Shown here one piece after another: positions 8,303-16,663 of a stretch of 64,000 nucleotides of DNA (its first letter is position 1; every line of letters starts with the position of its first letter). The translations under genes and the position numbers were made by a program. Source of the stretch: Anaeromusa acidaminophila DSM 3853 (lineage in GTDB: Bacteria > Bacillota > Negativicutes > Anaeromusales > Anaeromusaceae); contig NZ_KB894587.1 in NCBI RefSeq assembly GCF_000374545.1, positions 102,340 to 166,339 on the forward strand. The letters are read 5' to 3'. The notes under the pieces were generated by a model. The model ran no database searches. It was not told where the DNA came from and was given only the letters and a program-made list of their open reading frames with translations.

Positions 8303-10216
8303 GTGTCGGTAGATTGGTTATTTTTTGCAGCTCTTGCTTTTTTTAGCGTAGGCTGTCTTGCAGTTCTGCCACCGCTTCCCGCTAGGACTAGGATGGCTTA
8401 TCTGTGCAGCATAGGCGGAAGTATCTGCCTGATTGCCCTCGCAGTCTGCCTGTTTCAACCAAATATGTTTTTACTTCCTTTTTCCTTGCTGTCCAGCAAA
8501 TCCGAATTACTAAAATTGGATTGGTTGGCAGCATCTTTTTTTCTGCCTTTTGGCCTGGTTGGCGTTTTCGCTTCCTGGTATGCGATCGCTTACACCCACC
8601 ATTTACAGCAACCGCGTCGCCTAGCTTCTTGCTGGAATCTATTCCTCGCCGGCATGGCGGGCGTCTTTGCCGCCTCCCATGTTTATTTCTTTTTCTTTGC
8701 CTGGGAAATCATGGCTTGGACCTCTTTTCTCTTAGTCCGTTACCAGGATCAAAAGAAGCGTTCTATTCGTACCGGTTTTCTCTACCTGCTGATGACTCAT
8801 ATCGGCACGGCCTGCCTTTTAGGTTCTTTTCTTCTCTTAAGCGCCTCCAGCGGTTCCCTGGATTTTGCAAGTTTCGGCAGCCTGCCGCCCGGTTCTCTGA
8901 GCAGCCTTATTTTCTTGCTTGCTTTTTTGGGATTTGCCATCAAAGCCGGTTTAGTTCCCTTACACATTTGGCTCTCTCGGGCTCATCCGGCCGCCCCTTC
9001 CCATGTATCCGCCTTAATGTCCGGCATCATGTTGAAAACGGCGGTCTATGGAATGTGCCGTTTCTTATGGGATTTTCTTCCCTTCGCCGCTGCTGCCTGG
9101 TGGGGCTGGCTGCTAGTAGGCGCTGGCTGCCTTTCAGCGCTCATGGGGGCCCTATATGCGGTCACGGAAGGCGACTGGAAACGCCTGCTCGCTTTTTGCA
9201 GCGCCGAAAATCTGGGTTTAATTTTTGCGCTGCTCGGCGCTGGCCTGCTTGGCCAGCTCTACGGAGATGTTTACCTGGCGTCCCTCGCCTGGAATGCAGC
9301 GCTGCTGCACGTCTTTTTGCATGCTCTCTATAAAAGTTTGCTGTTTTTAGGGGTCGGTTCGGTAATCCATGCCGTCGGCACAGGCAGCCTTGACGCCTTA
9401 GGCGGCCTCTGGCGCCGCATGCCGGGCACCTGCCTTTGCCTGGGAATTGGCAGTTGCAGCGCCGCCGGCCTGCCTTTCTTTGCGGGTTTTCCCGGCGAAT
9501 GGCTGCTGTTTCAAAGCATTTTAGCCTTAGGCAGCGGCCCTGTGGACGCTCCTTTGCCCGCCGGTATCGCCCTAGCCGCCTTAGGTCTAGCGGCAGCAAC
9601 CAGCGCGGCAGCTTTTTTAAAGGCCTTGGCTCTGCCTGTATTTGGACCGGAAAAGAGATCTTGGCGTCCTGAGTTTCACGCTCCTAAAGGCGCTCTTGTT
9701 CAGGCGCCCATGGGACTGGTTATTTTGACCCTTCTAGCCACTTGGCAGGCTGACAGCTTGCGCCTGCTCTGGCTGCAAGCAAGCGCCCTCCCCTCGCTGC
9801 CCTATTCCGCCACCGCTTGGCTCTTGGCTCTGGCCGCTGTCTTTCTGGCCTTTCTGGTGGCGCAGCGGCAAACGCCGCAACTTCCTACCTGGACCTGCGG
9901 CATCGTACCGGAAGCTCATTTTGGCTACAGTGCGACTGCGCAAGCCCAACCGTTCCAACGCGCCTTCGCCAGCCTTGTCGGCCCGGCGCAAAGTGTTCTG
10001 CTCCGTCAAGGAATCCATCCTTATTGGGGAGGCTCTTTACAGCATCACCTGTCGCGTACGCGCTACCTTATCGAATATCTTTATCAGCCCCTGCAGCATT
10101 CGATTCTCCGCGCAGCCTCCCGCCTGCGCTCTATGCAGGCAGGCTCGATTCAACTCTATATGACCTATATTTTAACGGCAACGGTTGCTTGCCTGTATTA
10201 CAGCATTAGGTGGTGA
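8303..10216 (+). CDS. hyfB: Hydrogenase-4 component B-like proton-translocating membrane subunit
   Basis: 637-residue, strongly hydrophobic antiporter-like (NuoL/MrpA type) protein, the size of E. coli HyfB/HycC. The family lysine/histidine channel stretch is visible as AIKAGLVPLHIWLSRAHP, where the first lysine and the histidine line the proton path. It begins a tight plus-strand run of six genes encoding a group 4 membrane-bound [NiFe] hydrogenase. Such complexes couple electron transfer to protons with ion translocation across the cytoplasmic membrane. The start is a GTG preceded by AAGGTG. The C-terminal part (after about residue 550) is less conserved and may include the lateral helix; I cannot confirm that from sequence. 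Confidence 0.88.
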   Translation: MSVDWLFFAALAFFSVGCLAVLPPLPARTRMAYLCSIGGSICLIALAVCLFQPNMFLLPFSLLSSKSELLKLDWLAASFFLPFGLVGVFASWYAIAYTHHLQQPRRLASCWNLFLAGMAGVFAASHVYFFFFAWEIMAWTSFLLVRYQDQKKRSIRTGFLYLLMTHIGTACLLGSFLLLSASSGSLDFASFGSLPPGSLSSLIFLLAFLGFAIKAGLVPLHIWLSRAHPAAPSHVSALMSGIMLKTAVYGMCRFLWDFLPFAAAAWWGWLLVGAGCLSALMGALYAVTEGDWKRLLAFCSAENLGLIFALLGAGLLGQLYGDVYLASLAWNAALLHVFLHALYKSLLFLGVGSVIHAVGTGSLDALGGLWRRMPGTCLCLGIGSCSAAGLPFFAGFPGEWLLFQSILALGSGPVDAPLPAGIALAALGLAAATSAAAFLKALALPVFGPEKRSWRPEFHAPKGALVQAPMGLVILTLLATWQADSLRLLWLQASALPSLPYSATAWLLALAAVFLAFLVAQRQTPQLPTWTCGIVPEAHFGYSATAQAQPFQRAFASLVGPAQSVLLRQGIHPYWGGSLQHHLSRTRYLIEYLYQPLQHSILRAASRLRSMQAGSIQLYMTYILTATVACLYYSIRW

Positions 10217-10220
10217 TCCC

Positions 10221-11105
10221 ATGGATACAACTTCGCTTTTTCTACAAACTCTTGGTTTGGCTTTGCTAGCCCCCGCCTTTACCGGCGTAGTCCGCAAAAC
10301 CAAAGCATATCTACAAAATCGCCAAGGCGCGCCGATCTGGCAGCCATACTTTGAACTGCAACGTCTTTTTCGCAAACAGCCGCTGCGCTCGACCAGCGCC
10401 TCCCCTCTCTTTGGAGCCTGGCCGCCTCTTTACGCAGCCTGCGCCTTAGGCGCCGCCGCGATGCTCCCCATTCTCCCGGGTACCGGCAATGATTTACTCT
10501 TTTTAGGCGGTCTCTGGGCTTTAGGCCGCTTCTGTCTAGCCATTGCCGGCTTGGAAGTCTCCAGCGCTTTCGGAGGAATGGGTTCTTCTCGAGAAATGTA
10601 TGTCGCCGCTTTAGTCGAGCCAGCGCTGCTGCTCTCTTTTTTCCAGTTGGCCTTAAGCGCCGGCGCTACCAGCCTCGCCTCACTCCTAGAGGCAGCGCAG
10701 CTGCGCGCCTTCGGTTTACCGGAAATTTTCGCGGCAACTGCTTTTTTCACTGTACTTTTAGCGGAAAGCGGCCGTATTCCTGTTGATAATCCCGACACCC
10801 ATCTGGAACTGACGATGATCCATGAAGCCATGGTCTTGGAGTACGCCGGTCAAGATTTAGCCCCTATCCACTGGGCTTCCATGATCCGTGAACTCACCTT
10901 GGCCTTCCTCTTTGCCTCCCTCTTTTTGCCGGTCCTGCCGGCTCCTTTCGATGGTTTTTTCGGTTTATTTTTAAAAACGCTGCTCACGGCGCCCCTTATC
11001 GGCTTAGCGGAAATGGTCACTGTCAAGATGCGCCTCTTCCGTGTGCCGCAATACCTGGCGCTGTCGGCTGTTTTTTCCTTACTTTCTCTCTCTTCAAGAC
11101 TCTAG
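10221..11105 (+). CDS. hyfC: Hydrogenase-4 component C-like membrane subunit (NuoH homologue)
   Basis: 294 residues with about eight membrane helices. It contains the NuoH/HycD hallmark FGGMGSSREMY and the acidic IHEAMVLEYAG segment, which in complex I and membrane-bound hydrogenases connects the peripheral arm to the proton pumps. I use the ATG at 10221 because AGGTGGTGAT precedes it and it sits 4 bases after the hyfB stop; an in-frame ATG 36 bases earlier overlaps hyfB and lacks a site. Sixteen codons from the end the frame is overlapped by a longer open frame of the next gene, which I do not use as a start. Confidence 0.9.
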   Translation: MDTTSLFLQTLGLALLAPAFTGVVRKTKAYLQNRQGAPIWQPYFELQRLFRKQPLRSTSASPLFGAWPPLYAACALGAAAMLPILPGTGNDLLFLGGLWALGRFCLAIAGLEVSSAFGGMGSSREMYVAALVEPALLLSFFQLALSAGATSLASLLEAAQLRAFGLPEIFAATAFFTVLLAESGRIPVDNPDTHLELTMIHEAMVLEYAGQDLAPIHWASMIRELTLAFLFASLFLPVLPAPFDGFFGLFLKTLLTAPLIGLAEMVTVKMRLFRVPQYLALSAVFSLLSLSSRL

Positions 11106-11127
11106 TCAAACTAAGGAGGCGCTTTTC

Positions 11128-11754
11128 TTGTCTTTACTTTCCATGCTTTTACTGGCCTCAGCCCTGACTTTGCTGCGTGTAACCGCACTTAAAACCGCAG
11201 TTATTATTCTTTTTTTACAATCACTGCTCCTTAGCGGCGTATGCTTATATGCCGGCCTTTCTCAAAACGAAAGCCATCTTTTCATCGCCGCCATTTTGAC
11301 TTTGCTCATCAAAGGAATGCTTATCCCCTACAGTCTGCGCCGCCTGGTGCTGCGCCTTAAAACGGAAAAAGAAACTCATCCCATTTTATCACCCAATATG
11401 TCTTTTTTTGCCGGCGGTCTTTTACTCATGCTTTCGCATGGTCTGCTGTCCGGGGCTTTGCCCGCTTCCAGCGGCAGAGACATTCTCTCCACCGCTATTA
11501 CCTTAGTGCTGTTGGGTTTGCTGCTTTTGATGATTCGCCGTCAGGCGCCGCTACAAATCGTCGGCCTTGTCACGTTAGAAAACGGGTTGTATCTGTTGGG
11601 ACTTTCCATCACCGGCGGCTTGCCTTTAGTGATTGAGCTTGGAATTTTCCTGGATCTTCTCGTAGCTGTCATCGTCTTGGTAGTCCTCACGCGCCGTTTA
11701 AAATATTCCTTCCAAACTACAGATACGTCCGTGTTAAAAAATCTCAAAGGATGA
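11128..11754 (+). CDS. hyfE: Hydrogenase-4 component E-like membrane subunit
   Basis: 208 residues with about six membrane helices, the size of E. coli HyfE (216). The C-terminal half contains GLVTLENGLYLLGLS, a segment shared with NuoK-like subunits, including the membrane glutamate expected for proton transfer. The start is most likely the TTG at 11128: it lies 8 bases after a perfect AAGGAGG (11113-11119). The in-frame ATG upstream (11041) is buried in hyfC and has no ribosome site. The stop is 7 bases before the next gene. Confidence 0.85.
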   Translation: MSLLSMLLLASALTLLRVTALKTAVIILFLQSLLLSGVCLYAGLSQNESHLFIAAILTLLIKGMLIPYSLRRLVLRLKTEKETHPILSPNMSFFAGGLLLMLSHGLLSGALPASSGRDILSTAITLVLLGLLLLMIRRQAPLQIVGLVTLENGLYLLGLSITGGLPLVIELGIFLDLLVAVIVLVVLTRRLKYSFQTTDTSVLKNLKG

Positions 11755-11761
11755 TCGCCAC

Positions 11762-13246
11762 ATGTATTTATTTGCCTTATTCACCATGTTCTGCCCTTTG
11801 GCAGCGGCCTTAGGCAGCATCGTTCTTTTCAAAAATTCTCCCTGGCTGTATCGCCTCAATGTGGCCGCCGCCGTTCTCTCATTAAGCTCCGTCGGCTGGC
11901 TTTGGCTGCAAGGCCCGCTGCCACTCGCCTGGGATAATTGGTTATATGTCGATGCACTCAGTCTGATTTTTTCCCTTTTGGTCGCTTCTTTGGGATTGTC
12001 CGCCTTAGTAGTTTCCGGCCCGTACTTAGCCGCCGAAATTGCCGGAGGGCATCTGCAGCCTCGCCGCTTAGGCCAATATTATGCGCTGTTGCAATTATTT
12101 ATTTTCACTATGCAAAGCGCCTTATTTCTAGAAAATCTAGGCTTTGTCTGGGTAGCCATTGAGGCCACCACTCTAGCCAGCACCTTGCTTGTAGCATTCC
12201 AATCCAACCGCTCCTCCCTGGAAGCCGCTTGGAAGTACGTACTCCTTTGCACGGTTGGCATCAGCCTGGCTATGCTTGGCGCTATTTTGTTGTACCAAGC
12301 GCAAGCCACAGCCGGTATCGCGCTGGAACAGCCCTTAAGCCTTGTCGCGCTCAGCCAGCCTGGCGTTCTTTTAGATGCTCCTTTATCTCGCCTGGCTTTT
12401 GCTTTCCTGCTGATTGGGTACGCCACCAAAGCCGGCTTAGCGCCTATGCACACCTGGCTGCCCGACGCCCACAGCCAAGCGCCAGCGCCTGTAAGCGGCC
12501 TCTTGTCCGGGGCGTTGCTCAGTTGCGCCTTTTATGTACTGCTGCGCCACATCGCTATCTTGCGCCCATCTCTGCCGCCAGGACTGCCAGAAACAGCGCT
12601 GCTTGCTTTAGGCATTTTGTCACTGGCAGTAGCGGTTCCCTTTTTGCTGCTGCAGCATGATCTCAAGCGTCTGCTCGCTTACTCCAGTGTGGAGCACATG
12701 GGCATTCTCGCCATCGGCGCCGGCGTCGGCACGCCTGCCGCCCTCTTTGCCTGCCTGCTGCATGTGCTGACGCATGGCTTTACTAAGTCCGCGCTTTTCT
12801 ATGCAGCCGGCTTTATTACGCAGGAATATCATTCGCGGCAGCTTTCCCGCATTCGCGGTCTTTTGCAATCCTCTCCTTTCCTTGGGTGGATTTTCTTGGC
12901 AGCCATGCTGTCCATTACCGGCACGCCTCCCTTTAGCGTTTTCCTCAGCAAGTTCTTGCTGCTCCAGGCGCTTTTCGCCGCAGATCGCCCTTGGCTGGCC
13001 GCTTTGCTGCTGCTTCTTTTAGCAGGCGCTTTTGCCGGTTTAATGCACTACGCCGGCCAGCTCACAGGCGGTACAGCGCCGCACAGTCACCACTCCGTGT
13101 CTTTAAATCATTTAACTCGCTTCATTCTGATCGGCTCTTTGCTGCTGGTGGCCATTGGCGGGCTCTTCCTGCCGGATATGCTGGTCCAACTGCTGAATGA
13201 CGCCACTTTGATTGCCCTGGGAGGTGCCCCTTATGCAAAGCCATGA
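11762..13246 (+). CDS. hyfF: Hydrogenase-4 component F-like proton-translocating membrane subunit
   Basis: 494 residues, a second antiporter-like (NuoN/NuoM type) membrane subunit with about 14 helices. The channel motif ATKAGLAPMHTWLPDAHSQA is present, with lysine, histidine and aspartate as in HyfF. Together with hyfB this gives two candidate ion-pumping modules. I see no HyfD homologue, so the complex is smaller than E. coli hydrogenase 4. Starts at ATG behind AAAGGATGATC; its last 14 bases overlap the start of hyfG, suggesting translational coupling. Confidence 0.88.
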   Translation: MYLFALFTMFCPLAAALGSIVLFKNSPWLYRLNVAAAVLSLSSVGWLWLQGPLPLAWDNWLYVDALSLIFSLLVASLGLSALVVSGPYLAAEIAGGHLQPRRLGQYYALLQLFIFTMQSALFLENLGFVWVAIEATTLASTLLVAFQSNRSSLEAAWKYVLLCTVGISLAMLGAILLYQAQATAGIALEQPLSLVALSQPGVLLDAPLSRLAFAFLLIGYATKAGLAPMHTWLPDAHSQAPAPVSGLLSGALLSCAFYVLLRHIAILRPSLPPGLPETALLALGILSLAVAVPFLLLQHDLKRLLAYSSVEHMGILAIGAGVGTPAALFACLLHVLTHGFTKSALFYAAGFITQEYHSRQLSRIRGLLQSSPFLGWIFLAAMLSITGTPPFSVFLSKFLLLQALFAADRPWLAALLLLLLAGAFAGLMHYAGQLTGGTAPHSHHSVSLNHLTRFILIGSLLLVAIGGLFLPDMLVQLLNDATLIALGGAPYAKP

Positions 13247-14720
13247 TGTATTGCCCGTAAATTGGCAGGCGCAAATCGCGCAGCTTCACGGACGCAATTA
13301 TCAACTGTCCGCCTTATTCGCAAATGACGAGAGAGCGTTGCACGGCGTGTATGCCATTTATGCCGTGTTTTTCCAGGTCCAAGAGCAGGATTTGCAACTG
13401 CTGCGTCTGCCCCTCTCCGCCTCCTCGTCCTCTTTCCCCAGTATTACTGCTATCTTCCCCGGCGCCGCCTGGTATGAGCGGGAAATTCACGATTTATTCG
13501 GCCTGTCTCCGGCTGGTCATCCTGACTTGCGTCCACTGGTGCTGCATCATGCGCGCGGCGTCTTTCCGCTGCGTAAAGATGCGGGAGCCGCACTACCTCC
13601 AGAAGGAGAAGCCTTTCCAGTGCCTCGCGCCAGCGGCGACAGTCTTTTTGAAACGCCAGTCGGCCCCATTCACGCCGGCATTATTGAGCCGGGTCATTTT
13701 CGCTTCACCCAAGCCGGTGAAAACGTACTGCATTTAGAAGCGCGTCTTTTCTACACGCACCGCGGCGTAGAAAAAGCCATGGAAGGCCGCACCGTCAGCC
13801 AGGCTCTTCATGGCGTAGAACGCGTGTGCGGCGCTTGCAGCGTCACCCATGCCATGGCCTTCTGTCAGGCGGTTGAAACGCTTTGCCGCCAGGAAATTCC
13901 GCCTCGCGCCGCTATGCTGCGCCTTATCGCCTGCGAGCTGGAGCGCCTTTACAATCATTTGGGCGATATGGGAAATCTTTGCGCCGGCGTCGGTTTTCAC
14001 GCAGGCGTCAGCATCGGCAGCCGCTTGAAAGAAGATTGCCAGCGTTGGAATGAACGCCTTACCGGGCACCGTTTCTTGCGCAGCTGGATCACGCCGGGCG
14101 GCGTATCCCGTGATATCAATGACAAAGACCAGCAAGAACTGCTGCAGTTTTTAGGACAGCTTGAAGAAAAGGTAAAAAACTTCATTGACCTTTTAGCCGG
14201 ACATGACGCTTTAAGCCAACGCACGGAAACCACGGGCATTCTGCCCCATAAAGCCGCCTTGGATCTTGGCGTAGTCGGTCCTGCGGCGCGCGCTTCCGGC
14301 GTAAATATCGATTTACGCCGGGATCTTCCCTACGGCGCTTACCAATCCTTGCAGCCGCACATCCCGGTTCGTAAAGAAGGCGATGTCGCCGCCCGGCTTT
14401 TTTTGCGCGCCGACGAAGCCCAGGAAAGTCTGCTGCTTTTAGGCAAAGCGCTGCGCCAATTGCCGCCCGGCCCCATACAAACGCCGATTCCGCCCTTGCC
14501 GCCGCCAGGCAGCGCTTTAGGTTGGGCGGAATCTCCCCGCGGCGGCGAATTCATCTGGCTGCAAATTGACAGCAGCGGTCATCTGTCCCGTCTCTTCTTA
14601 CGTTCTGCGTCCTACCCCAACTGGATGGCCGTACCGCTCACCGTACCGGGAAACATCATCCCTGACTTCCCTTTAATTAACAAAAGCTTCGAGCTGTGTT
14701 ACGCTTGTCTCGACCGTTAG
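13233..14720 (+). CDS. hyfG: Group 4 [NiFe] hydrogenase large subunit (NuoC-NuoD fusion)
   Basis: 495 residues. The N-terminal ~140 residues are NuoC-like (AWYEREIHDLFG); the rest is the NuoD/large-subunit fold. Nickel ligands are visible as RVCGACSVTH (C199, C202) and ELCYACLDR (C489, C492), so this is probably a real hydrogenase rather than a cysteine-less Ehr-type relative. The protein ends exactly at the arginine after the last cysteine pair, where HycE-type precursors would be cut, so no C-terminal peptide remains to be removed. The usual DPC before the last pair is ELC here. The start ATG at 13233 follows GGGAGGTG; a longer frame begins 21 bases earlier without a site. Maturation (hyp) genes are not in the window. 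Confidence 0.9.
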   Translation: MQSHDVLPVNWQAQIAQLHGRNYQLSALFANDERALHGVYAIYAVFFQVQEQDLQLLRLPLSASSSSFPSITAIFPGAAWYEREIHDLFGLSPAGHPDLRPLVLHHARGVFPLRKDAGAALPPEGEAFPVPRASGDSLFETPVGPIHAGIIEPGHFRFTQAGENVLHLEARLFYTHRGVEKAMEGRTVSQALHGVERVCGACSVTHAMAFCQAVETLCRQEIPPRAAMLRLIACELERLYNHLGDMGNLCAGVGFHAGVSIGSRLKEDCQRWNERLTGHRFLRSWITPGGVSRDINDKDQQELLQFLGQLEEKVKNFIDLLAGHDALSQRTETTGILPHKAALDLGVVGPAARASGVNIDLRRDLPYGAYQSLQPHIPVRKEGDVAARLFLRADEAQESLLLLGKALRQLPPGPIQTPIPPLPPPGSALGWAESPRGGEFIWLQIDSSGHLSRLFLRSASYPNWMAVPLTVPGNIIPDFPLINKSFELCYACLDR

Positions 14721-14730
14721 GAGTACGATC

Positions 14731-15438
14731 ATGTGGAAATTGCTAAATACTATTTTGCAAACCGGTTGTGTCACTGAAAGCACAGCCGCTCCCGCGCCGC
14801 TCACACTGCGCGGTCGGCTGCAGCAAACAGAATGCTGCAGTCAATGCCACCATTGCGTAGCCGCCTGTCCGACAGGCGCCCTTACCACGCAGCCTGAGTG
14901 GCAATGGAATCCGGAACGCTGTACATTTTGCGGCCTTTGTCTGGAGTCTTGCGAACGCCATTTGCTGCAGCATGTCCCGGAAAGCTATCACGCTTTTCAT
15001 ACGACTTTAGGAAAAACGCTTGCTGAGGAAACGCATCGTATGTTCGGCCGTTCTCTGGCAGTCCGCCACCTCGACGCAGGCTCCTGCAATGCTTGCGATT
15101 TTGAAATGGCCGCCTTAGGAAATCCTTATTACGATTTGGCGCGTTATGGCATTTCATTTGTCGCCTCGCCCCGTCACGCCGACCTATTAATGGTCACTGG
15201 CGGTGTTACGCATCACCTAAAAGACGCTGTTTTGCGCACTTACGAAGCCATGCCGGAACCCAAGCTCGTTCTAACCGTGGGCACCTGCTCCTCCGGAGGC
15301 TGCGTTAACGGCGCTCCTTACGCGTTAGCCGGAAAAGTAGAAGATTTTATCCCGGTGCACATGAAGCTTCCCGGCTGTCCGCCTCGCCCGCAAGCCTTAC
15401 TGTACGCTCTTTTGCTGCTCATTGGCCGCAAGCCTTAA
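14731..15438 (+). CDS. Fused ferredoxin-like / [NiFe] hydrogenase small subunit
   Basis: 235 residues that join two subunits normally separate in hydrogenase 4. Residues about 30-80 form a two-[4Fe-4S] ferredoxin domain like HyfH/NuoI: cysteines 36, 39, 42, 46 and 64, 67, 70, 74. Residues about 110-235 are the NuoB/HyfI small-subunit fold with the proximal-cluster ligands C119 and C122 (SCNAC), C186 (VGTCSSGG) and C216 (PGCPPRP). The fusion wires a ferredoxin-like entry to the proximal cluster and NiFe site. It is the last gene of the operon, 10 bases after hyfG, behind TAGGAG, and is followed by a strong terminator. No formate dehydrogenase or HycB-like gene follows, so free ferredoxin is the likeliest donor (inferred). 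Confidence 0.9.
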   Translation: MWKLLNTILQTGCVTESTAAPAPLTLRGRLQQTECCSQCHHCVAACPTGALTTQPEWQWNPERCTFCGLCLESCERHLLQHVPESYHAFHTTLGKTLAEETHRMFGRSLAVRHLDAGSCNACDFEMAALGNPYYDLARYGISFVASPRHADLLMVTGGVTHHLKDAVLRTYEAMPEPKLVLTVGTCSSGGCVNGAPYALAGKVEDFIPVHMKLPGCPPRPQALLYALLLLIGRKP

Positions 15439-15505
15439 AACACGTTAGAAGCAGAGAAGCGATCCGAGGAAGCAAATCACGAATTTATAAATTTCAGTGT
15501 CATAA

Positions 15506-15540
15506 AAAAGCGACTATGCCCCAGGGGCATAGTCGCTTTT
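15506..15540. terminator. Bidirectional terminator between the hydrogenase operon and the amidase gene
   Basis: AAAAGCGACTATGCCCC and its exact complement are separated by one base (17-base arms), with T/A tracts on both sides. It serves the convergent genes 14731-15438 and 15556-16386. Confidence 0.92.
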
Positions 15541-15555
15541 ACTATAGGTTTCACT

Positions 15556-16386
15556 CTACGGCAGAAGCCGATAATCTTCGCGGCTGTGCTGCAGCAGCGG
15601 CAATTCCGCGCGCACCTTTTCTTGCACCGCGCGATCTATTTCTACTTTCACCAGTTGCTCCGTTTCATCGGCTTGAAACAAAATTCGGCCCCAAGGATCC
15701 GCCACCAGTGAATGTCCATATGCTTCATAAACAGCCCCTTCGAGCTTCGCCGGCGCAGCCCCGACAACAAAAATCTGGTGATCTACCGCTCTGGCCCGCA
15801 ACGTCAGTTCCCAGTGAGCCGGCCCAGTCGTCCAGCCAAAGGCAGCCGGATAAATCAACAAATCGGCCCCTCGCCGCACCAATTCCGCGGCCATAGCGCC
15901 GAAGCGCATGTCATAGCAGATTCCGACCCCCACCACGCCTACGGAAGTATCACACAAAGTCAACTCATTTCCAGCTGTTAATGTATCCGATTCCCGAAAA
16001 CAAGTCCCCCCTGCAATTTCCACGTCAAACAGATGCATTTTTCGATGTCGCCCCAACAAAACTCCCTGTTCGTCAAAAACAAAGGACGTATTATAGACGC
16101 GCCCCGCTTCATCAATCTCTGGAATGGATCCGCCTACTAAAATGACACCGTTCTCCCTGGCCCAGTCGCTCATACGCCGTACGGTTTCTCCCGAAGCCGG
16201 TTCTGCATACTTCGGGAACAGCGCCGCCTGATAGGGACAACTGAACATTTCCGGCAAGACCACCACGCGACAGCCTTCGCGGGCCGCCTGTTGCACCATC
16301 TGCTCTGCCTGGCGCAGATTTTCCTCCTTAGCAACGCGTGTAGCCATCTGACAAAGTCCCAATAAAAAATTTTTAGCTGTTTTCAT
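15556..16386 (-). CDS. Carbon-nitrogen hydrolase, probable omega-amidase (Nit2-like)
   Basis: 276 residues of nitrilase superfamily. The catalytic Glu-Lys-Cys triad is visible: E46 in VVLPEMF, K116 in RHRKMHLFD, C157 in GICYDMRF. The LFD after the lysine and the CYDMRF context are characteristic of Nit2/omega-amidase, which hydrolyses alpha-ketoglutaramate or alpha-ketosuccinamate to the 2-oxo acid plus ammonia. It sits back to back with an L-asparaginase gene, so a role in asparagine/glutamine amide metabolism is reasonable but inferred. Other carbon-nitrogen hydrolases share the same core. Confidence 0.85.
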   Translation of the reverse strand: MKTAKNFLLGLCQMATRVAKEENLRQAEQMVQQAAREGCRVVVLPEMFSCPYQAALFPKYAEPASGETVRRMSDWARENGVILVGGSIPEIDEAGRVYNTSFVFDEQGVLLGRHRKMHLFDVEIAGGTCFRESDTLTAGNELTLCDTSVGVVGVGICYDMRFGAMAAELVRRGADLLIYPAAFGWTTGPAHWELTLRARAVDHQIFVVGAAPAKLEGAVYEAYGHSLVADPWGRILFQADETEQLVKVEIDRAVQEKVRAELPLLQHSREDYRLLP

Positions 16387-16663
16387 AACTTCCTCCTGCG
16401 AACACTCTTCTTGTTTTCTCTTGATTCTACTTGTTTACTCCAGTTCCTGCCCTTTTCCACCTTCTCCCGGAACAAATCAAAAGGGTGTCCCGTCGCAAAA
16501 TATCTTTTTAACTAACATTCTCTTCAGAATAGACATGTATACCTTGCTGTTTCTTCCATTTTTTCCCCCATGCTTGTTTTTCTGTTTTTCGCAATGTATT
16601 TGTTTTATGGTATACTGAATTCATTGGTAGATTTCAAATTATTTGAAAAAGGGAGTTGAGTGA

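Noticed and set aside
11041..11127. The longer hyfE-like frame beginning at an ATG inside hyfC
   Set aside because: No ribosome site there, while the TTG at 11128 has a perfect one.
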